This document shows positions 31,095 to 46,121 of a DNA stretch of 64,000 bases, piece by piece. The notes below the pieces were generated by a model. The model searched no databases, had not been told where the DNA came from, and saw only the letters and a list, made by a program, of their open reading frames with translations. The DNA is from Halichondria panicea (taxonomy: Eukaryota; Porifera; Demospongiae; Suberitida; Halichondriidae): the NCBI RefSeq assembly GCF_963675165.1, contig NC_087386.1:4966169-5030168 (forward strand). Reading direction: 5' to 3'. The stretch's first letter is position 1. Every line of letters begins with the position of its first letter. The translations under genes were made by a program, and so were the position numbers.

Positions 31095-33601
31095 GTAGGA
31101 GAATACAATGAGTTTCAGATGGTGTTACACAATATCTAGACCTGTGCAAAAAATAAAGGTGAAAAAAAGCAAATGTAGGCAAACATTGTAAGCTGCACTA
31201 CCTTGACCTCATTTAAGTCAGCACTTAGACGTCACCTCATGTAGGAACACCAAGTTGTACAATTCATTCGTTCTTGCTACATATTTATTACACAGGGAAC
31301 ATGCTATACATAGACTGATAAAAAATGGAGCTGTCACATACGTACATGTACTATTCTCCATCACTAGTACAAACACTTCTCACTTGAACATTCCTGATGA
31401 TCTGTGTCACCAGCTTCTCCACAAGGCCGGGGGCTTGGTTCTTCTTGTCTGCATGGTAACAATACACATTACACGCACTAATTACTAATACTATGTATCT
31501 GTACAATTAAGTGTTCAGCATTTTGAAAAAAAATTACCAATACCAGTACAACTACTCACTATCTCAAAAGAACTTTATATTAATTAGGCAAGCCGCTCAC
31601 CATTCCCCAATCATTTCTATATAGCAGATGGACATTTCGATCTACCAAAAGTAATATTTTGCTACTTTACTCAAACCTACATGTATAGTATACTGCCAAC
31701 ACAGTGAGGAGAAATATCACTGGTGACGAAAGTTATAAAAATGCAATGCCAAAAAACGGGCGCATGTACAATTTCTGGCATTTTATAAACAGTACCTTTT
31801 GTTTCCAAGGTCTTTTTTCTAGCGTCTTCGATTTTCTTCAACTGTCTGTCTTTGTTGTCCTTCTTCTCCCGAGCATCTCTCTCTGCATCGTACTTGGCAG
31901 CTGCATGGGTGAAGCAAACAGTTGGCTGTTATAATTGTTGAATGTGAATAGTGGAGCCAAATGTGGGAAGGAATCTTAAATGCAAATTTGGGACAATTTC
32001 TCAGTTACAAATACATGATGTAATAGTTATTATGTTACCCCATTTCAAAGGTATTTCCTTAAACAAACTGTTTTATCTGCCCATGTCACAGAATTGGTAA
32101 GGTCACAACACTCTGTATCTACAGTCGAGTGTTGTACTCAACGAAGTACAGGGAATTAACAAACCATGCATGCAATATACAAGACACCCATCAGTTGTTA
32201 CAGTAGTACACACATAATGTAAGTAGTACGTTGTACGCAATGTTACGAGCACGATCTACTAATTAAGGCCCACCATCCCTCAGCTCTAGATATTATAGCA
32301 ATTGATGCAACCATTTACCAGAGGCAGGCCCAGCTACCACAAAGAGGCCATCCACCTCAGCCACTACTGGAGCACCGTACAAGTTAGACCAGGGGATCTT
32401 CAAGCGAAGTTTGTCTGCAATAGAAATAATATTAAGCATCAACTACACCACAACTGTGTGCATTTAGGAAAGTGCCAACATACAATACAAATCAGTACTT
32501 ACCTAAATGTCCTCCAAATATCCTCACAGGCAAGTTGAGCTCATCCTGTAGATTATATAATTAATGTTTACTCAATAATTGCTCTACACACGCACCAGTG
32601 CATTTTCCTTGAGGTCAAGTCTTTCCAAAAGCACATCACCTGAAATCAGCAACAGTTCTTTAACAGTAACAACCATTAATAGTATACTACGTATAATTTC
32701 AAGCGAAGCAAGGCTCTAATCGGGTCACGTTGAGATTTTGGAGAGAGAAAAAAGGATGACGATGGACACTGCTCAATCGAGCTAGTGGCTCTGGTTGCTG
32801 CATCCTGTAACGGTTAGACTTTAAAATTGGAGGACGTGTTAGTGATTGTACTAGGACAAATCAGCTCCATTTTACAGCTCAGAAAGCCCTTGTTCAAGCG
32901 TTCTGCTCATATTATAAGCTAGACTATGGGTTCTTAAATCAATCGTTACCTAGCACCGCCCAGCTACCTGTTGATCAGAGTGATGGCGAGGTTGCACTCT
33001 AGTCTACGTGTAAGTCAATAAATTTGTGTTGTGCTATACGGAGGTGTTACTGGTGGTAGACAGTAACATTTAAAAAGGGTGGGGCTCGCGTACATGCACG
33101 TAATATCACATAATAATAAACAATTAATTTTAATAATTGTAGTCTCCACCCTTCATTTTTTATCCCACAATTTCATATGTATATAATTATTATTATGGTG
33201 CCAGAATCATTATAAATAAATTTATAGCTCAAAACCAACCTCCAAATATTCCAACTTTCAGCTGAGAAGCATCCAGATTTTTCACATATGAGCCTAGGAA
33301 ACGGTTCAATAGGTCCACTAACACCCCTTCAAACACCATGCTTCAGCCCTAGCAATTCACATGCACAATTAATTACAGTTTTTTCTAGATAGCTGAAAGG
33401 TCAAAGTTCAAACAAAACCACCACATGTACCGGAATCTCTTATATGTATGTACACATACCGTACATGTATAATTATACATGTTAGGTCAATCATTATAAG
33501 AAGAGAATAGTCATGTACATATAAACATGATCACAATGATAGCACACTTTATTAGCGCTAATCAGCTAGCTACGTCCATGTCCTTTTAGTTCAGAGTTGG
33601 T

Positions 33602-35023
<1,422 letters not shown>

Positions 35024-35058
35024 TTAGATAGAATAATGTGGCACTGAAAAATGGGCGA

Positions 35059-35066
35059 CTTTTATA
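35059..35066 (-). promoter_or_regulatory. TATA box of polyubiquitin
   Basis: TATAAAAG on the minus strand, 84-91 bp upstream of the ATG. The tektin-like gene starts 362 bp from the polyubiquitin ATG in the other direction, so this is a compact divergent promoter region. Confidence 0.7.
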
Positions 35067-35336
35067 CCTCTCTCTTTGTTGACGCTGCATGACCTCATCC
35101 AGAACCATTTATGGTTATAGGCGCCTAGACAAAAATAGTATCAGAATTACATCATCATGACGTCTCTATATTTTTATGTCTCACGAGGAGTTATTATCTT
35201 TGTTTGAAGAAAGCTGCGCATGCGCTATTTGTATGTAGGGTTGCCTTAGTAACATTGCCCTAGATATAATCAGGGAGGAGGTGTCATGTTAGCAGCACCG
35301 GCACCGGCACCGCAGGCAGAAAGGCTTTGAGCAACA

Positions 35337-37271
<1,935 letters not shown>

Positions 37272-37420
37272 TGACATTTGTAATAAATTATGATTCTTTG
37301 CACAAAGTGCATATAGTAAAGTTGAACACTTAGCTATAGGTAAATAATTATGTAATAGAAGGAATGATAAAGATATAATTATGTCTAACTTATTTGTGAT
37401 GATGGTAAGAGATGATATGG

Positions 37421-38795
37421 CTAAATAGGAGGAAGACATGTCCTATTATTAATCCAGAGTCTCAGCAGATCAGTTGTATACTTAGGAATCCAATCAGCAA
37501 TCAATCCAGTTTTCCTAGTACAACCAAGGTGCAATTGAAAACCATTTGTTCCACTGCCAGTGTGTGTTCCTGCTATAAGAACAGGTGTATTCATTTTGGC
37601 CATGAGATTGGAGCAATGACCATCACTCGTATGAAGTGTTGCTGTACCCGTTGCTATGAGTATTGGATCTTGCATTACACTACCTCTACATGTGTGTACA
37701 TCAAACGACTCGTGGACTTCTATTTGGTAAGTGTTGCAACCCGTCTGCTGAGTGATAGTTGCTTTAATAGCTGCAAGATTGAGTAACATCAATCATGTGC
37801 GCATTTAATGGCTAAAAAAACTCACCATACGAATATTTCATATTTCGGGTGAAACTTTTAGAATTAGTAGCATTTCTGATGTTGCATGTGTTGGTCTTTG
37901 GGGGGCATAGTGGGCATGAAGGACCTGGTTTGAAAATTAATAGACATGATAAACGTTACATTGAAACCCTATATAATAGATCAATTGAGAGGCTCAACAC
38001 TGCGTAGAAACAGATGTGCATTACAGGAAAATATTTTGATTGATTAGATCTAAGTATGCAACTTTGCCTGCAACATAATATGAGTCTTTATGACACAGTT
38101 TATCCGTTTATCGACATTTGCACTCCTGTTTGCTATGATTTAGTCTAAAATTTACCTTTCGTTGTGGGAGTTTCAGTTGGATTAGTAACCTCTGGCTTTG
38201 GTGTAGTTGATGCTGATGTTGTTACTTCTGGCATTGAGTCATTTGTTGAATTCGAAGGTCGTTGCACAGTGTAGTTTTTATTGATTGTAGCGCTCAGATT
38301 ACTACAAACTCCAGATGTAGGAAAATTCTTCTCAGTATCACAGTTGAGATGAGGTGGCCAACCTGTTCCAGTGGCCGCGTTCACATGTGTAGTACATGAT
38401 TCAGTTTCAGTAACAGCTACACAGGTTTCTTTGCAAGGCCTAGTTACAAATTTTGTATTGGATACGTCTTGCCCAGATGTACAGTTCAAGAAAGGGAAGT
38501 AATGAAAGCATAATAGTACTCCAACATGATCAGAACAAGGAGAATCAGTCAACAGAGGTTCAAAATGATTGAATTCACCAAGCACTTCCCCAACGGTTTC
38601 ATGTCCTCTAGCATTTGGAAGAACAGTGATGTTATAGCCACAGTAGTCACTCACTTCCTTTGGGAGTGCATGACACTTGTAGGTTTTATCAGCGATACTT
38701 CCTCTAATGCGGCACTGTCTTTTCAATACCGGACTTGCAGATGCAAGTGTGGTAGTGATAGCCAACAGGAGTGCAAATGTCGATAAACTGCACAT
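37421..38795 (-). CDS. sFRP-like secreted protein 1 (frizzled CRD + netrin-like domain)
   Basis: Exons 38156-38795, 37826-37924, 37421-37770; phases 1 and 1, 362 aa. Signal peptide at residues 1-21 (MCSLSTFALLLAITTTLASA). Frizzled-type cysteine-rich domain at about 40-165: CHALPKEVSDYCGYN, LPNARGHETVGE, LLTDSPCSDHVG, FHYFPFLNC, PCKETC, GWPPHLNC. Then a Thr/Pro linker (STTPKPEVTNPTETP), and a C-terminal domain with GTATLHTSDGHCS and MNTPVLIAGTHTG that resembles a netrin-like (NTR) module. CRD plus NTR is the architecture of secreted frizzled-related proteins, which bind Wnt or Frizzled outside the cell. No membrane segment. NTR assignment is less sure than CRD. A TATA box lies about 85 bp upstream. 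Confidence 0.82.
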
Positions 38796-38876
38796 GTTGG
38801 TTGGAGATTTTCTTGCGTTTGCTATGATGTGATTTTGTTGGTTTTGAGAGATAGTTGCAGCTTCTGCACATGCCAG

Positions 38877-38884
38877 TATTTATA
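38877..38884 (-). promoter_or_regulatory. TATA box of sFRP-like gene 1
   Basis: TATAAATA on the minus strand, 82-89 bp before the ATG, preceded and followed by sequence shared by all four sFRP-like promoters (cagcttctgcacatgccag on plus). Confidence 0.7.
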
Positions 38885-39038
38885 GCAACAAGAAGATACT
38901 TCCACAAGCTCATTGCATCATTTATTCCACTTCCTGATGGAACTATAGTTGTCTGACCAAATGGATATGGGGGATGTTATCTGTGTCAAAATTACTATAT
39001 ATGGGTAATTATGTCAGTGCATAACAATTTTATATAAT

Positions 39039-39241
39039 CGTATAGCAGGTAATTTTGGGGGACAAAATATTCGTGGTTCAGCAATATTGAGACATTTCTT
39101 GGGTAATATTTTCGTGGTTGGAGCTTGCACTGCAGGTAAAGATAGGCAAGGTCGCTTCATTCGTGGGTAATATATTCGTGGTCAGGCTTCCAAACACGAA
39201 ACCACAAATATTTTGCCCCACGAAAATTACACGCTATACGG
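39039..39241. mobile_element. MITE with ~40-bp TIRs
   Basis: Left end cgtatagcaggtaatttt and right end reading cgtatagcgtgtaatttt on the other strand; both continue into aaaatatt-gtggtt. No coding sequence. Exact ends uncertain by a few bases. Confidence 0.7.
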
Positions 39242-39491
39242 TATGTCAGTATACTGTGACACATTGCATAGTGAGCACATTGCACCACATGCACTATATG
39301 GCAATGTGCATAACAATTTTATATAGTGACCACGTTGACATATACCAGACCTGCCAACCTCTAATACTAAGTAAAATCAAAGATTGTGCTTGAAATTAGA
39401 TGTTTCTGCTTGATCAATTAAAAAACTCTTCCAATATAAAAAAAAGTCTGGTAGAGCTGACATTGTTATTGTTAATTCCCTGTTTATTTTG

Positions 39492-39583
39492 TGGGTTTTG
39501 TGCACATCCTGCCACGTGGCCAGAGCCGGGATACCGGCAATGAGGCACTAGCTGAACTTGTAGACCACCTCCTCTGCTTGGCA
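39492..39583 (+). other. Unassigned exon-like open stretch
   Basis: Reads FVHILPRGQSRDTGNEALAE then LVDHLLCLAG, ending at a GTATGA donor-like site. The Leu/Ala pattern is reminiscent of death-fold (CARD-like) helices but similarity is weak and no clear acceptor is visible. Could pair with 40428-40514. Not a confident gene. Confidence 0.25.
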
Positions 39584-40089
39584 GGTATGATATACACACA
39601 GTCTGTGCATGTGCATGTGCATATGTCAACTGCTCAATATGCAATGTGTTAATAAACCCCTTAATTGCAGTGGTGCAATTATAGATTATGTCATCGGAAT
39701 GTCATTGTAGATTATGTCATCGGAATGTCATTGTAGACTTTTACAGAGAATCATGCATGAAAAATGACTTAGACTGAAAACCACACACGGTCACCCCACT
39801 AATTCTAGGAAAGGGACTGGCCCAGAGGAGGTACGACATCCGCGAGGCGCAGGAAGTGTTTAATGCACATTATTTATTACCTCCAGGTCAAAATTCAATT
39901 GCGTATTACCTGCCAATGCACAAGCACTGAGCTATAATTATTAGCTGCCAAGAGCCTGTTTCGTGCACCGTTTGATCTAGGATATTGATATCGGCTTAAT
40001 CTAATACCGGTTTACTCATTAATTTTTATGCGCTATTGAACTTTGATCCAGAGAATAGGAACGTGGGGCGCGCATCAAGCACTTCTTAT

Positions 40090-40421
40090 TTAGAATGAGA
40101 GAGAGCAAAAATGTAGAGATCACAGGTTGATCAAATTATCATCCCTTAAATTAAGGGATGATAATTTGATCAACCTGTCAAGGCTTAATAGATGATTGTG
40201 CATAATGTATACGTATCGGTATATTGATTGTAGTCAAGCAGCCCTGTCATACACAAAGTATTACAATAATTATGTTACGAAAAAGGAAAAGAATGCTTCT
40301 GACACGTTTCAATATTTATAGCTATGTAAAACTGCAATTTTCAGAGTAAAAGTGGGCCACTCTCATGTGCACAAATGCATGCAGATCATTAGCACATTTT
40401 TGAGAAATTATGTCTCTCAAT
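40090..40421 (-). pseudogene. ANKEF1-like intron remnant, duplication unit 1
   Basis: Non-coding similarity to the intron between the Lys-rich and Pro-rich exons of the ANKEF1-like gene (compare 44838-45115 and 54780-55015): agatcacaggttgatcaaat, gattgtagtcaagca, cttctgacacg and ctctcatgtgcaca recur in order. Similarity stops at about 40421 where unrelated sequence begins. All coding exons are gone from this unit. Confidence 0.7.
40122..40178. repeat. 57-nt perfect palindrome
   Basis: Arms of 28 nt (40122-40149 and 40151-40178) around a single A. Only the left arm exists in the related sequence at 44838, so the right arm arose here by local inversion-duplication. Confidence 0.9.
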
Positions 40422-40427
40422 TACAAA

Positions 40428-40514
40428 AACAACGTAATGAGACAGTTGAACGCCACCTTCGTGAGCTCGGACACAGTAAACTCGTTGACAACCTGAGACC
40501 ACACCTCGACAAAG
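40428..40514 (+). other. Unassigned exon-like stretch inserted at a duplication junction
   Basis: Open frame with QRNETVERHLRELGHSKLVD then NLRPHLDKG, ending at a good GTAAGT donor (about 40515). It has no counterpart in the other three duplication units or in the tektin-like or ANKEF1-like genes. Helical, charged, weakly death-fold-like. Origin unknown. Confidence 0.3.
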
Positions 40515-40740
40515 GTAAGTATATAGTAGTTAGTAAGAGCTGTGGGTAGTAGTAGGTGGGTTGCTGTATTGGAAGTTATTCTTGCTATGAACAGGTTTGA
40601 TTCCAATAACAAAGCTTAGATCAGCATTTCTAGTAATGTGTTTCTATCCGAAATTTCGTTGTGACTATCATTTTTCTGCGTTGTACCATGCATGGACTAT
40701 ATCCATGTTGCTGATGCATGATTGATGCATGATTGGCTGA

Positions 40741-42530
40741 ACCCACTATGAGCACCAGTGCTACAGTTAGTAGTTAGTGTGTGTGGTGATACAACAGGAG
40801 CAGGTGGGTTATAAATTTGTTTTGTGCAGAGGACCAGATGTGTGTGTATAATACTGTGCATTCCATTCCTAACACCTCACAATGTCAGATAATTAGTTAT
40901 TTGTAGAAGTACGTTTTAAAATTTCTGTCTTTCTCTCTGTATGTAAGGTGCTGAGAAGCTCTATTAGGCCTACTTTTAAGTCTTGACGCACATAATGCAG
41001 ATATTATATTTGCAACAGTTAATCGTATTTGTAAGTCATACTGATCGCCTGCAGAACGCTGCACACTCTTCTGAAGGTCTTAAAGAAAATTGGCACAGAC
41101 AGTGACAAAAAGTTGACATTGTGTTATTGTTTTTTGTGTTGTTAATGATCTTTACCTAATGCTCAATATTTATATTGCCTGATATAAATGCACAACCACA
41201 CTTAACCAAACTGCTTAATATGTACACTGCATGACATTGGCTTAGCAAAAAGCTCACAATACCCAGGAGAGAGCAGTTGGCTATATATTTATAACTTTTT
41301 ACTGAGGCCGTCGATGAATAATTGTCTTGACAGGGTCCTGTTTTCTCTTCGGACGTCACAACAAGAGAACGTCTAGACCGACTACTCGTTAGGGTGTATC
41401 AGAGGCATGCTGAAACTAATCTACCTGTATCTTGTACAGGTGAGCAAATACCTAACAAATACGTATAAAACCTTCCTTGTGGGAAGCGAGCAAATTAAAT
41501 AGTCCTCATTGGTGGTACTTTCTCTTCCTGGATCAATGTCACATCTGGAGTCCCCTAAGGCTCCATCCTTGGTCCCCTTTTATTCATGTTATACATCAAT
41601 ATGACATTGGAGAAGGAATCTCATATACTAGCTATCAAACTCTTCACTGATCGATGACTGCATGTGCTATTTACCAAGAAGTAAGAACCACTAGTGATGT
41701 GTACGTCTACAGCAAGACCTATCCCGTCTGTCCACCTGGTTGCACAAATAGTTATTGAAGTTCAACATCTCAAAGTGCAAGGCAATGTCAATACCAAACA
41801 GAAAATCTCCTCTCATTTTTACCTACCATAATTATCGACAATACCCCCCTGGACTGGGTAACATCATTCAAGTATGCTCGTTGACAATGGACTGATCTCG
41901 TCAACCAAGTCTCAACCTCCTGAGACGTAATCTACACCCAATATCAGAACTTACATGTCACTCGTCCGTACAAGCTTAGAATACACCGCCCCAGTCTGAT
42001 CACCCCACCAGAAGCAACAAATCACTATAATCTGCAAAAGAGAGCTGCTAAATTGGACAAATCCACCTACACTTGGACAAGTGTTACATTAAAAGCCTGC
42101 AAGAACTAAACCTTTTGTCACCGGACCAATGCAGAGCGACCTTGCGAGTTGTCAAATTTTCAAGATTGTCAACTACATGCACGTTAACGATTTTATGCTT
42201 GCAACACAAGCCCTACAAGATCAAATAGTTATACTTTACTGTGCTTTTTGGTAATAGTTGTTTTTAGTGGGAATTTTATTCACAGTTCTGTGTGTATGCT
42301 GTAGTTTCCTCAGTAGTTTTGAAGTAGGGTTCAGATCTTACCTATAATTATGATGACCTGTTATGTTTAATTTTAGCCGTAGTTTTTAGTTTGTGTTGTT
42401 CGTGTTTCAGGGGAACACCAGCCCAGCCTTCTGTTACCCCTTTCCATTTGGATAAATATCATTCTATAAAGGCCAGAGGAATGTACTGTCATACTAGAGT
42501 ATAAAGTTTAATGTAGTATAAACTGATATA
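40741..42530 (+). pseudogene. Tektin-like 3' fragment, unit 2, split by a LINE
   Basis: Begins at the end of tektin-like exon 2 (gagcaccagtgctacag), continues through eroded intron and exon 3-5 sequence ([25 protein letters not shown]) to about 41455, then a LINE remnant, and a scrap of exon 6 (ggaatgtactgtcatactag, about 42472-42505). Many indels and stops. It marks the 3' side of the first duplication junction. Confidence 0.8.
41470..42468 (+). mobile_element. Degenerate non-LTR retrotransposon (LINE) fragment with reverse transcriptase motifs
   Basis: Broken frames contain SGVP-stop-GSILGPLLF followed by LYIN, LFTD, LSTWLHK, LKFNISKCKAMS and SLEYTAPV, the order expected in RT palm and thumb of jockey/L2/CR1-type elements. 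Stops and frameshifts show it is dead; the 3' end (…ggggaacaccagcccag… ggataaatatc) looks like a LINE tail. It inserted within the tektin-like intron 5 remnant. Confidence 0.8.
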
Positions 42531-42604
42531 ATTATACATGTCGTAGACAATGATTTAGACAAAAATAAAGAAGCTTGTTTCATGGTGGTAAGAGATGTTC
42601 ACCG

Positions 42605-43978
42605 TTAGAACTTAGGAGAAGGAGGAGGACATGTTCTTTTAGCAATCCAATCGATCAGCTTTTTAATAAACTTAGAAATCCAATCTGCAATCAATCCACT
42701 TTGCTTAGTACAACCAAGGTGCAATTCATAACCATTTCCAACTGTTTCAACGTGTGTTCCTGCTATAAGCACAGGCGTGTTCATCTTGGCCATAAGGTTG
42801 GAGCAATGACCATTAGTATGAAGTGTTGCTGTACCCGTTTCTATTGTAATTGAAGCTTGCCTTACAGGACCATTGCATGTGTGTACATCAAACGACTCGT
42901 GAACTGTCATTTGGTAAGTGTTACAATCCGTCTGCTCAGTGATAGTTGCTCTAATAGCTGCAAATGGAAGATTTGAACAGTGAGTAACATCGATCATGTG
43001 TGCAAGTAGAAAACTTACCGTAGGTATATATATTTCTGGTGAAACTATTAGCATTTGCAGAATTTCTGATGTTGCATTTGAGACATTTGCATGGAGCTGG
43101 TTTGAGAAAAGACACGATTATTAAAATCCTAGATTTTAGATAGAGGAATACGATAGATTAAATCTGCAAAATTAATGTGCTTGCAACATAATTATGACAT
43201 TATTATGTCACTGTAAACAGAAGATCACAATGGTGTACTCTAAAAATGTACCTTTCGTTGTGGGAGTTTCAGTTGGACTTGTAACCTTTGGCTTAGGTGT
43301 AGTTGATGAAGGTGGGGCTTCCGTTGTGGGAGCTTTAGTTGGACGTGTAACCTTTGGTTTAGGTGTAGATGATGCAGGTGGGACTACTTTCGTTGTTAGT
43401 ACTCTGAAGTTTTTTTTGATTGTAACAGAAGTGTTAGCGCACACTTTCTGTGTATAGTTTTCATTACGCATGGCCTCAGGAATATATGTTGGAAAACTCT
43501 TATTTTTATCACAGTCGAGATGATTAGCCCAGCCTGAGACCGGTGACGAGTTCACAAGAACAGTACATGATGCATCATGATCAGTTTTAGCAGCTATACA
43601 GGTGTCATTGCAAGGCAAAACTCTCTCTTCACATTCTACTGCTGTATCAGGCGTGCACTCCCAAAAAGGGAAGTAATGGAAGCATAGCAGTGGTCCAAGA
43701 TGATCGGAGCAAGGAGAATCCGTTAATAGTTGTGTGAAATCATCGAATTCACCGAGTGCTTGATCAATGGTTGTATGTCCTCTAGCATTTGGAAGTATAG
43801 TGGTGCTATGGCCACAGTAGTCACTCACTTCCTTTGGGAGTGCATGACACTTGCAAGCCGGGATCTCTCCTCCAATCCAAACATTCCTGCTTTTTCTTTT
43901 CGATACCGGACTTGCAGATGCAAGACTTAGTGTGGTAGTGATAGCCAACAGGAGTGCAAATGTCAATATACTGCACAT
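42605..43978 (-). CDS. sFRP-like secreted protein 2 (longest linker)
   Basis: Exons 43252-43978, 43019-43096, 42605-42957; 385 aa. Start chosen at MCSILTFALLL to match the other three paralogs, although the frame is open 23 codons further upstream. Signal peptide, frizzled CRD (CHALPKEVSDYCGHS, LLTDSPCSDHLGPLLC, FHYFPFWEC) and NTR-like C-terminus (MNTPVLIAGTH, LGCTKQSGLIADW). Its CRD has an extra stretch containing PEAMRNENYTQKVCAN. The Thr/Pro linker is duplicated (TPKPKVTRPTKAPTT then TPKPKVTSPTETPTT). Exon 2 is shorter (78 bp), with fewer residues between its cysteines. A TATA box lies 77 bp upstream. Confidence 0.82.
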
Positions 43979-44054
43979 GTTGGTTGGAGATTTTCTTGAG
44001 CTTGCAATGATTTTGTTAGTTGTGAGATATAGCTGCAGCTTCTGCACATGCCAG

Positions 44055-44062
44055 TATTTATA
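44055..44062 (-). promoter_or_regulatory. TATA box of sFRP-like gene 2
   Basis: TATAAATA on the minus strand, 77-84 bp before the ATG at 43978. Confidence 0.7.
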
Positions 44063-44229
44063 GCAATAGGCTCATTATCATTGACTACACTTCCTGTTAT
44101 AGGACTTATATTGTCCAATCAAAGATGTTATCTCTTAGCAACCACCACCCACACATGTAATACCTGGTCATCCACTAACAGATGTGTGAAATAAATTATG
44201 TGCAAACCAAAAACAGAGAAATAGTGCTA

Positions 44230-45905
44230 TCAAGCTTCAGTAACTTCAAGTGCTTTGTGCTCTAGCTAACAGTTGCAGTTGAAATGGTGAACACATCTCT
44301 CCATAATCAGTTCTCTCAATTCGATCCCTCTCTCTTCTCTTGCTTTATTCCTGCATCTCAATTTGGGTTTGCTAAAAATGAGGGAAAAGGAATTTTATTC
44401 ACTGTAATAATTGCAGCACAATAAAGTTATGCGCTTGAAATGAAAAAGCTTCAGATTCAGAAAATGGTCTTGTACACATAAAGGTGCTATACAGTACGGT
44501 ATCTCACCATTGAAGGGGGTCTTGATACCCATGCTGGTCTAGGCCTAGTTGGTTGAGGGTCTGATGAGAGTGGAACTCTGCATGCTTCCTACAGAGCACC
44601 TCCTCCTGGCAGACTCCACATACTCTGCCGGGGTGGGCAGTTGATTGTGGGAGGGCTGAAGAAGAGGACCCTGTATGTAGAGAATTAGTTTTATAGCCAG
44701 AAGTATTCTCAAATGAGATATTTCAGGGTAGAAAATAATTAGCTCACTATGTACATATACGTATACGTAGGACAAGTTTGGAATCAAAGAGAGAATGTAC
44801 CTGATTCACAGTTGACATGCTTGCCTAGCCCACGTAGAGATCACAGGTTGATCAAATTATCACCTTTAACAACAGTAGTAACAGATGTGCATAGTTCACA
44901 TAATTATATTGATTGTAGTCAAGCAACTCTGTCACACATAAACAAGTATTACGATTTGTTACAAATGCTTCTGACACGCGCTCTTTCACATACAATATTT
45001 TTTACAAACGTAGCTACGAATGGTATAAGATTGCAAATGATACACAGATGCTAAAATGGTCCACTCTCATGTGCACACATGCATGCAGGCCAATAGCACA
45101 TTTTTGAAGAATTATGTCTCTCAATTGCAAAGATAGACACAAAAACAAGATAGTTTACATTGTGGTGTAATTGAACTTAACCACAAACAGTGTATCCACC
45201 CACAAGACTTGACATTAGTTTATGGGAAAACTAGACAAAACCCATGAAATTAGCAATAGCTCTTGATGTGGCTGAACTCAAACAGGCTACACTGATGTGT
45301 ATATAGTCTAGGTTACATCAATTGACCTGCAATAAAAACAACAATTTAAACCCAAATTGAGAGACTGTTTACTGCATCTAATGTGAGATGCCTTGGGCAA
45401 TTATTTGTGGTATTCAACCAGCAGCTGGGTGTAATTTGAGCAGAGAAAACTGGAATTACTTTAAAGAGATGGGCTACAGCCAAGTTTTAGACCGAGGCCT
45501 TTCAATTAGTTACTTGCTCAAAGATCTAAAGCACCTACGTAACACACATGTGTATAGTATTTGCAGCATACCACAGTTTACCCTATACCTTTAATCTATC
45601 CACCTACACATAATTATTAGACACACGGTACTACCATGGACACACAGAGCATGTGAATTAGGCAGAATTACTGCCACCTACGTAGTTGAGCTACATACAT
45701 ACTAGCATGTACAGATACTCCCACAACCAATTAAATTATAGTGAACAATCGACCTCACGGAAATGAAAGTTAACCTCTACGTAATGGTGCAAGCTGTATA
45801 AAAACACCTGATATATACTACTCGTATCTTGGGCAGAGAGTCATCACTACTTCCTTTTCTTTCTTCTTATCGCCACATTTCTCCTTGCCTCCTTGCCTGC
45901 AGAGA
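44230..45905 (-). pseudogene. ANKEF1-like 3' fragment, unit 2 (three eroded exons)
   Basis: Contains the Lys-rich exon (about 45828-45905, shortened and out of frame), the Pro-rich exon (44508-44670, 163 bp instead of 171, hence frameshifted; still reading TPAEYVESARRRCSVGSMQS) and the last exon (44230-about 44372, with 1- and 5-base insertions). No upstream exons; joined at 46120 to a tektin-like fragment. Not coding. Confidence 0.85.
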
Positions 45906-46121
45906 GAGTAACAGTGGCTAAATTATATCTAAATGTGAGCGTGTTCTTGGTTAGACTAACAGTAGCAGTATAATTGAAATGCACTAATAATTATGGAGGC
46001 TGTAGGGCCTACGTACGTATATAACCAACCTGTATAATTATGAAGGGTGACCTGCTTATAATTATGTGACTACTATATAAACATGCTATAGATCTACCGA
46101 CATACCGCATGCTTCCTATGA

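Larger units (their letters stand above)
18061..33339 (-). pseudogene. VPS13: VPS13-like copy B: intact exons 1-13 joined to eroded mid-gene exons
   Basis: Exons 1-13 match copy A: 33240-33339 (start codon), 32596-32639, 32503-32545, 32319-32414, 31796-31900, 31384-31448, 30953-30991, 30827-30886, 30493-30558, 29956-30039, 29741-29798, 29426-29553, 28909-29102. The two exons that follow in copy A are absent. Instead, after protease genes 4 and 3, come later VPS13 exons: 19718-19802 (SSRLEEAKTHGRAGLEHSIG), a remnant near 19132-19160 (YLIVPENGALTK), 18589-18691 (NLSVKAKVRRLKVTILL), 18418-18510 (LDQKTIDLAKEAAAKTA) and 18061-18251. The last has VGLDITVFAPVLVLPLSA in one frame and RLKVKNNFLHADSISEG in another, a frameshift probably from a ~7-nt deletion. 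The phase from exon 13 is compatible with 19802, so a truncated protein of the N-terminal lipid-channel region could still be made. Full function is unlikely. Confidence 0.8.
38935..40121. other. Spacer behind sFRP-like gene 1
   Basis: No complete gene. It starts like the promoters of the other sFRP copies, then has a MITE (39039-39241), duplicated short words (gtgcataacaattttatata), and an unexplained open stretch near 39492-39583. The ANKEF1 3' exons that occupy this place in the other units are missing here. Confidence 0.6.
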
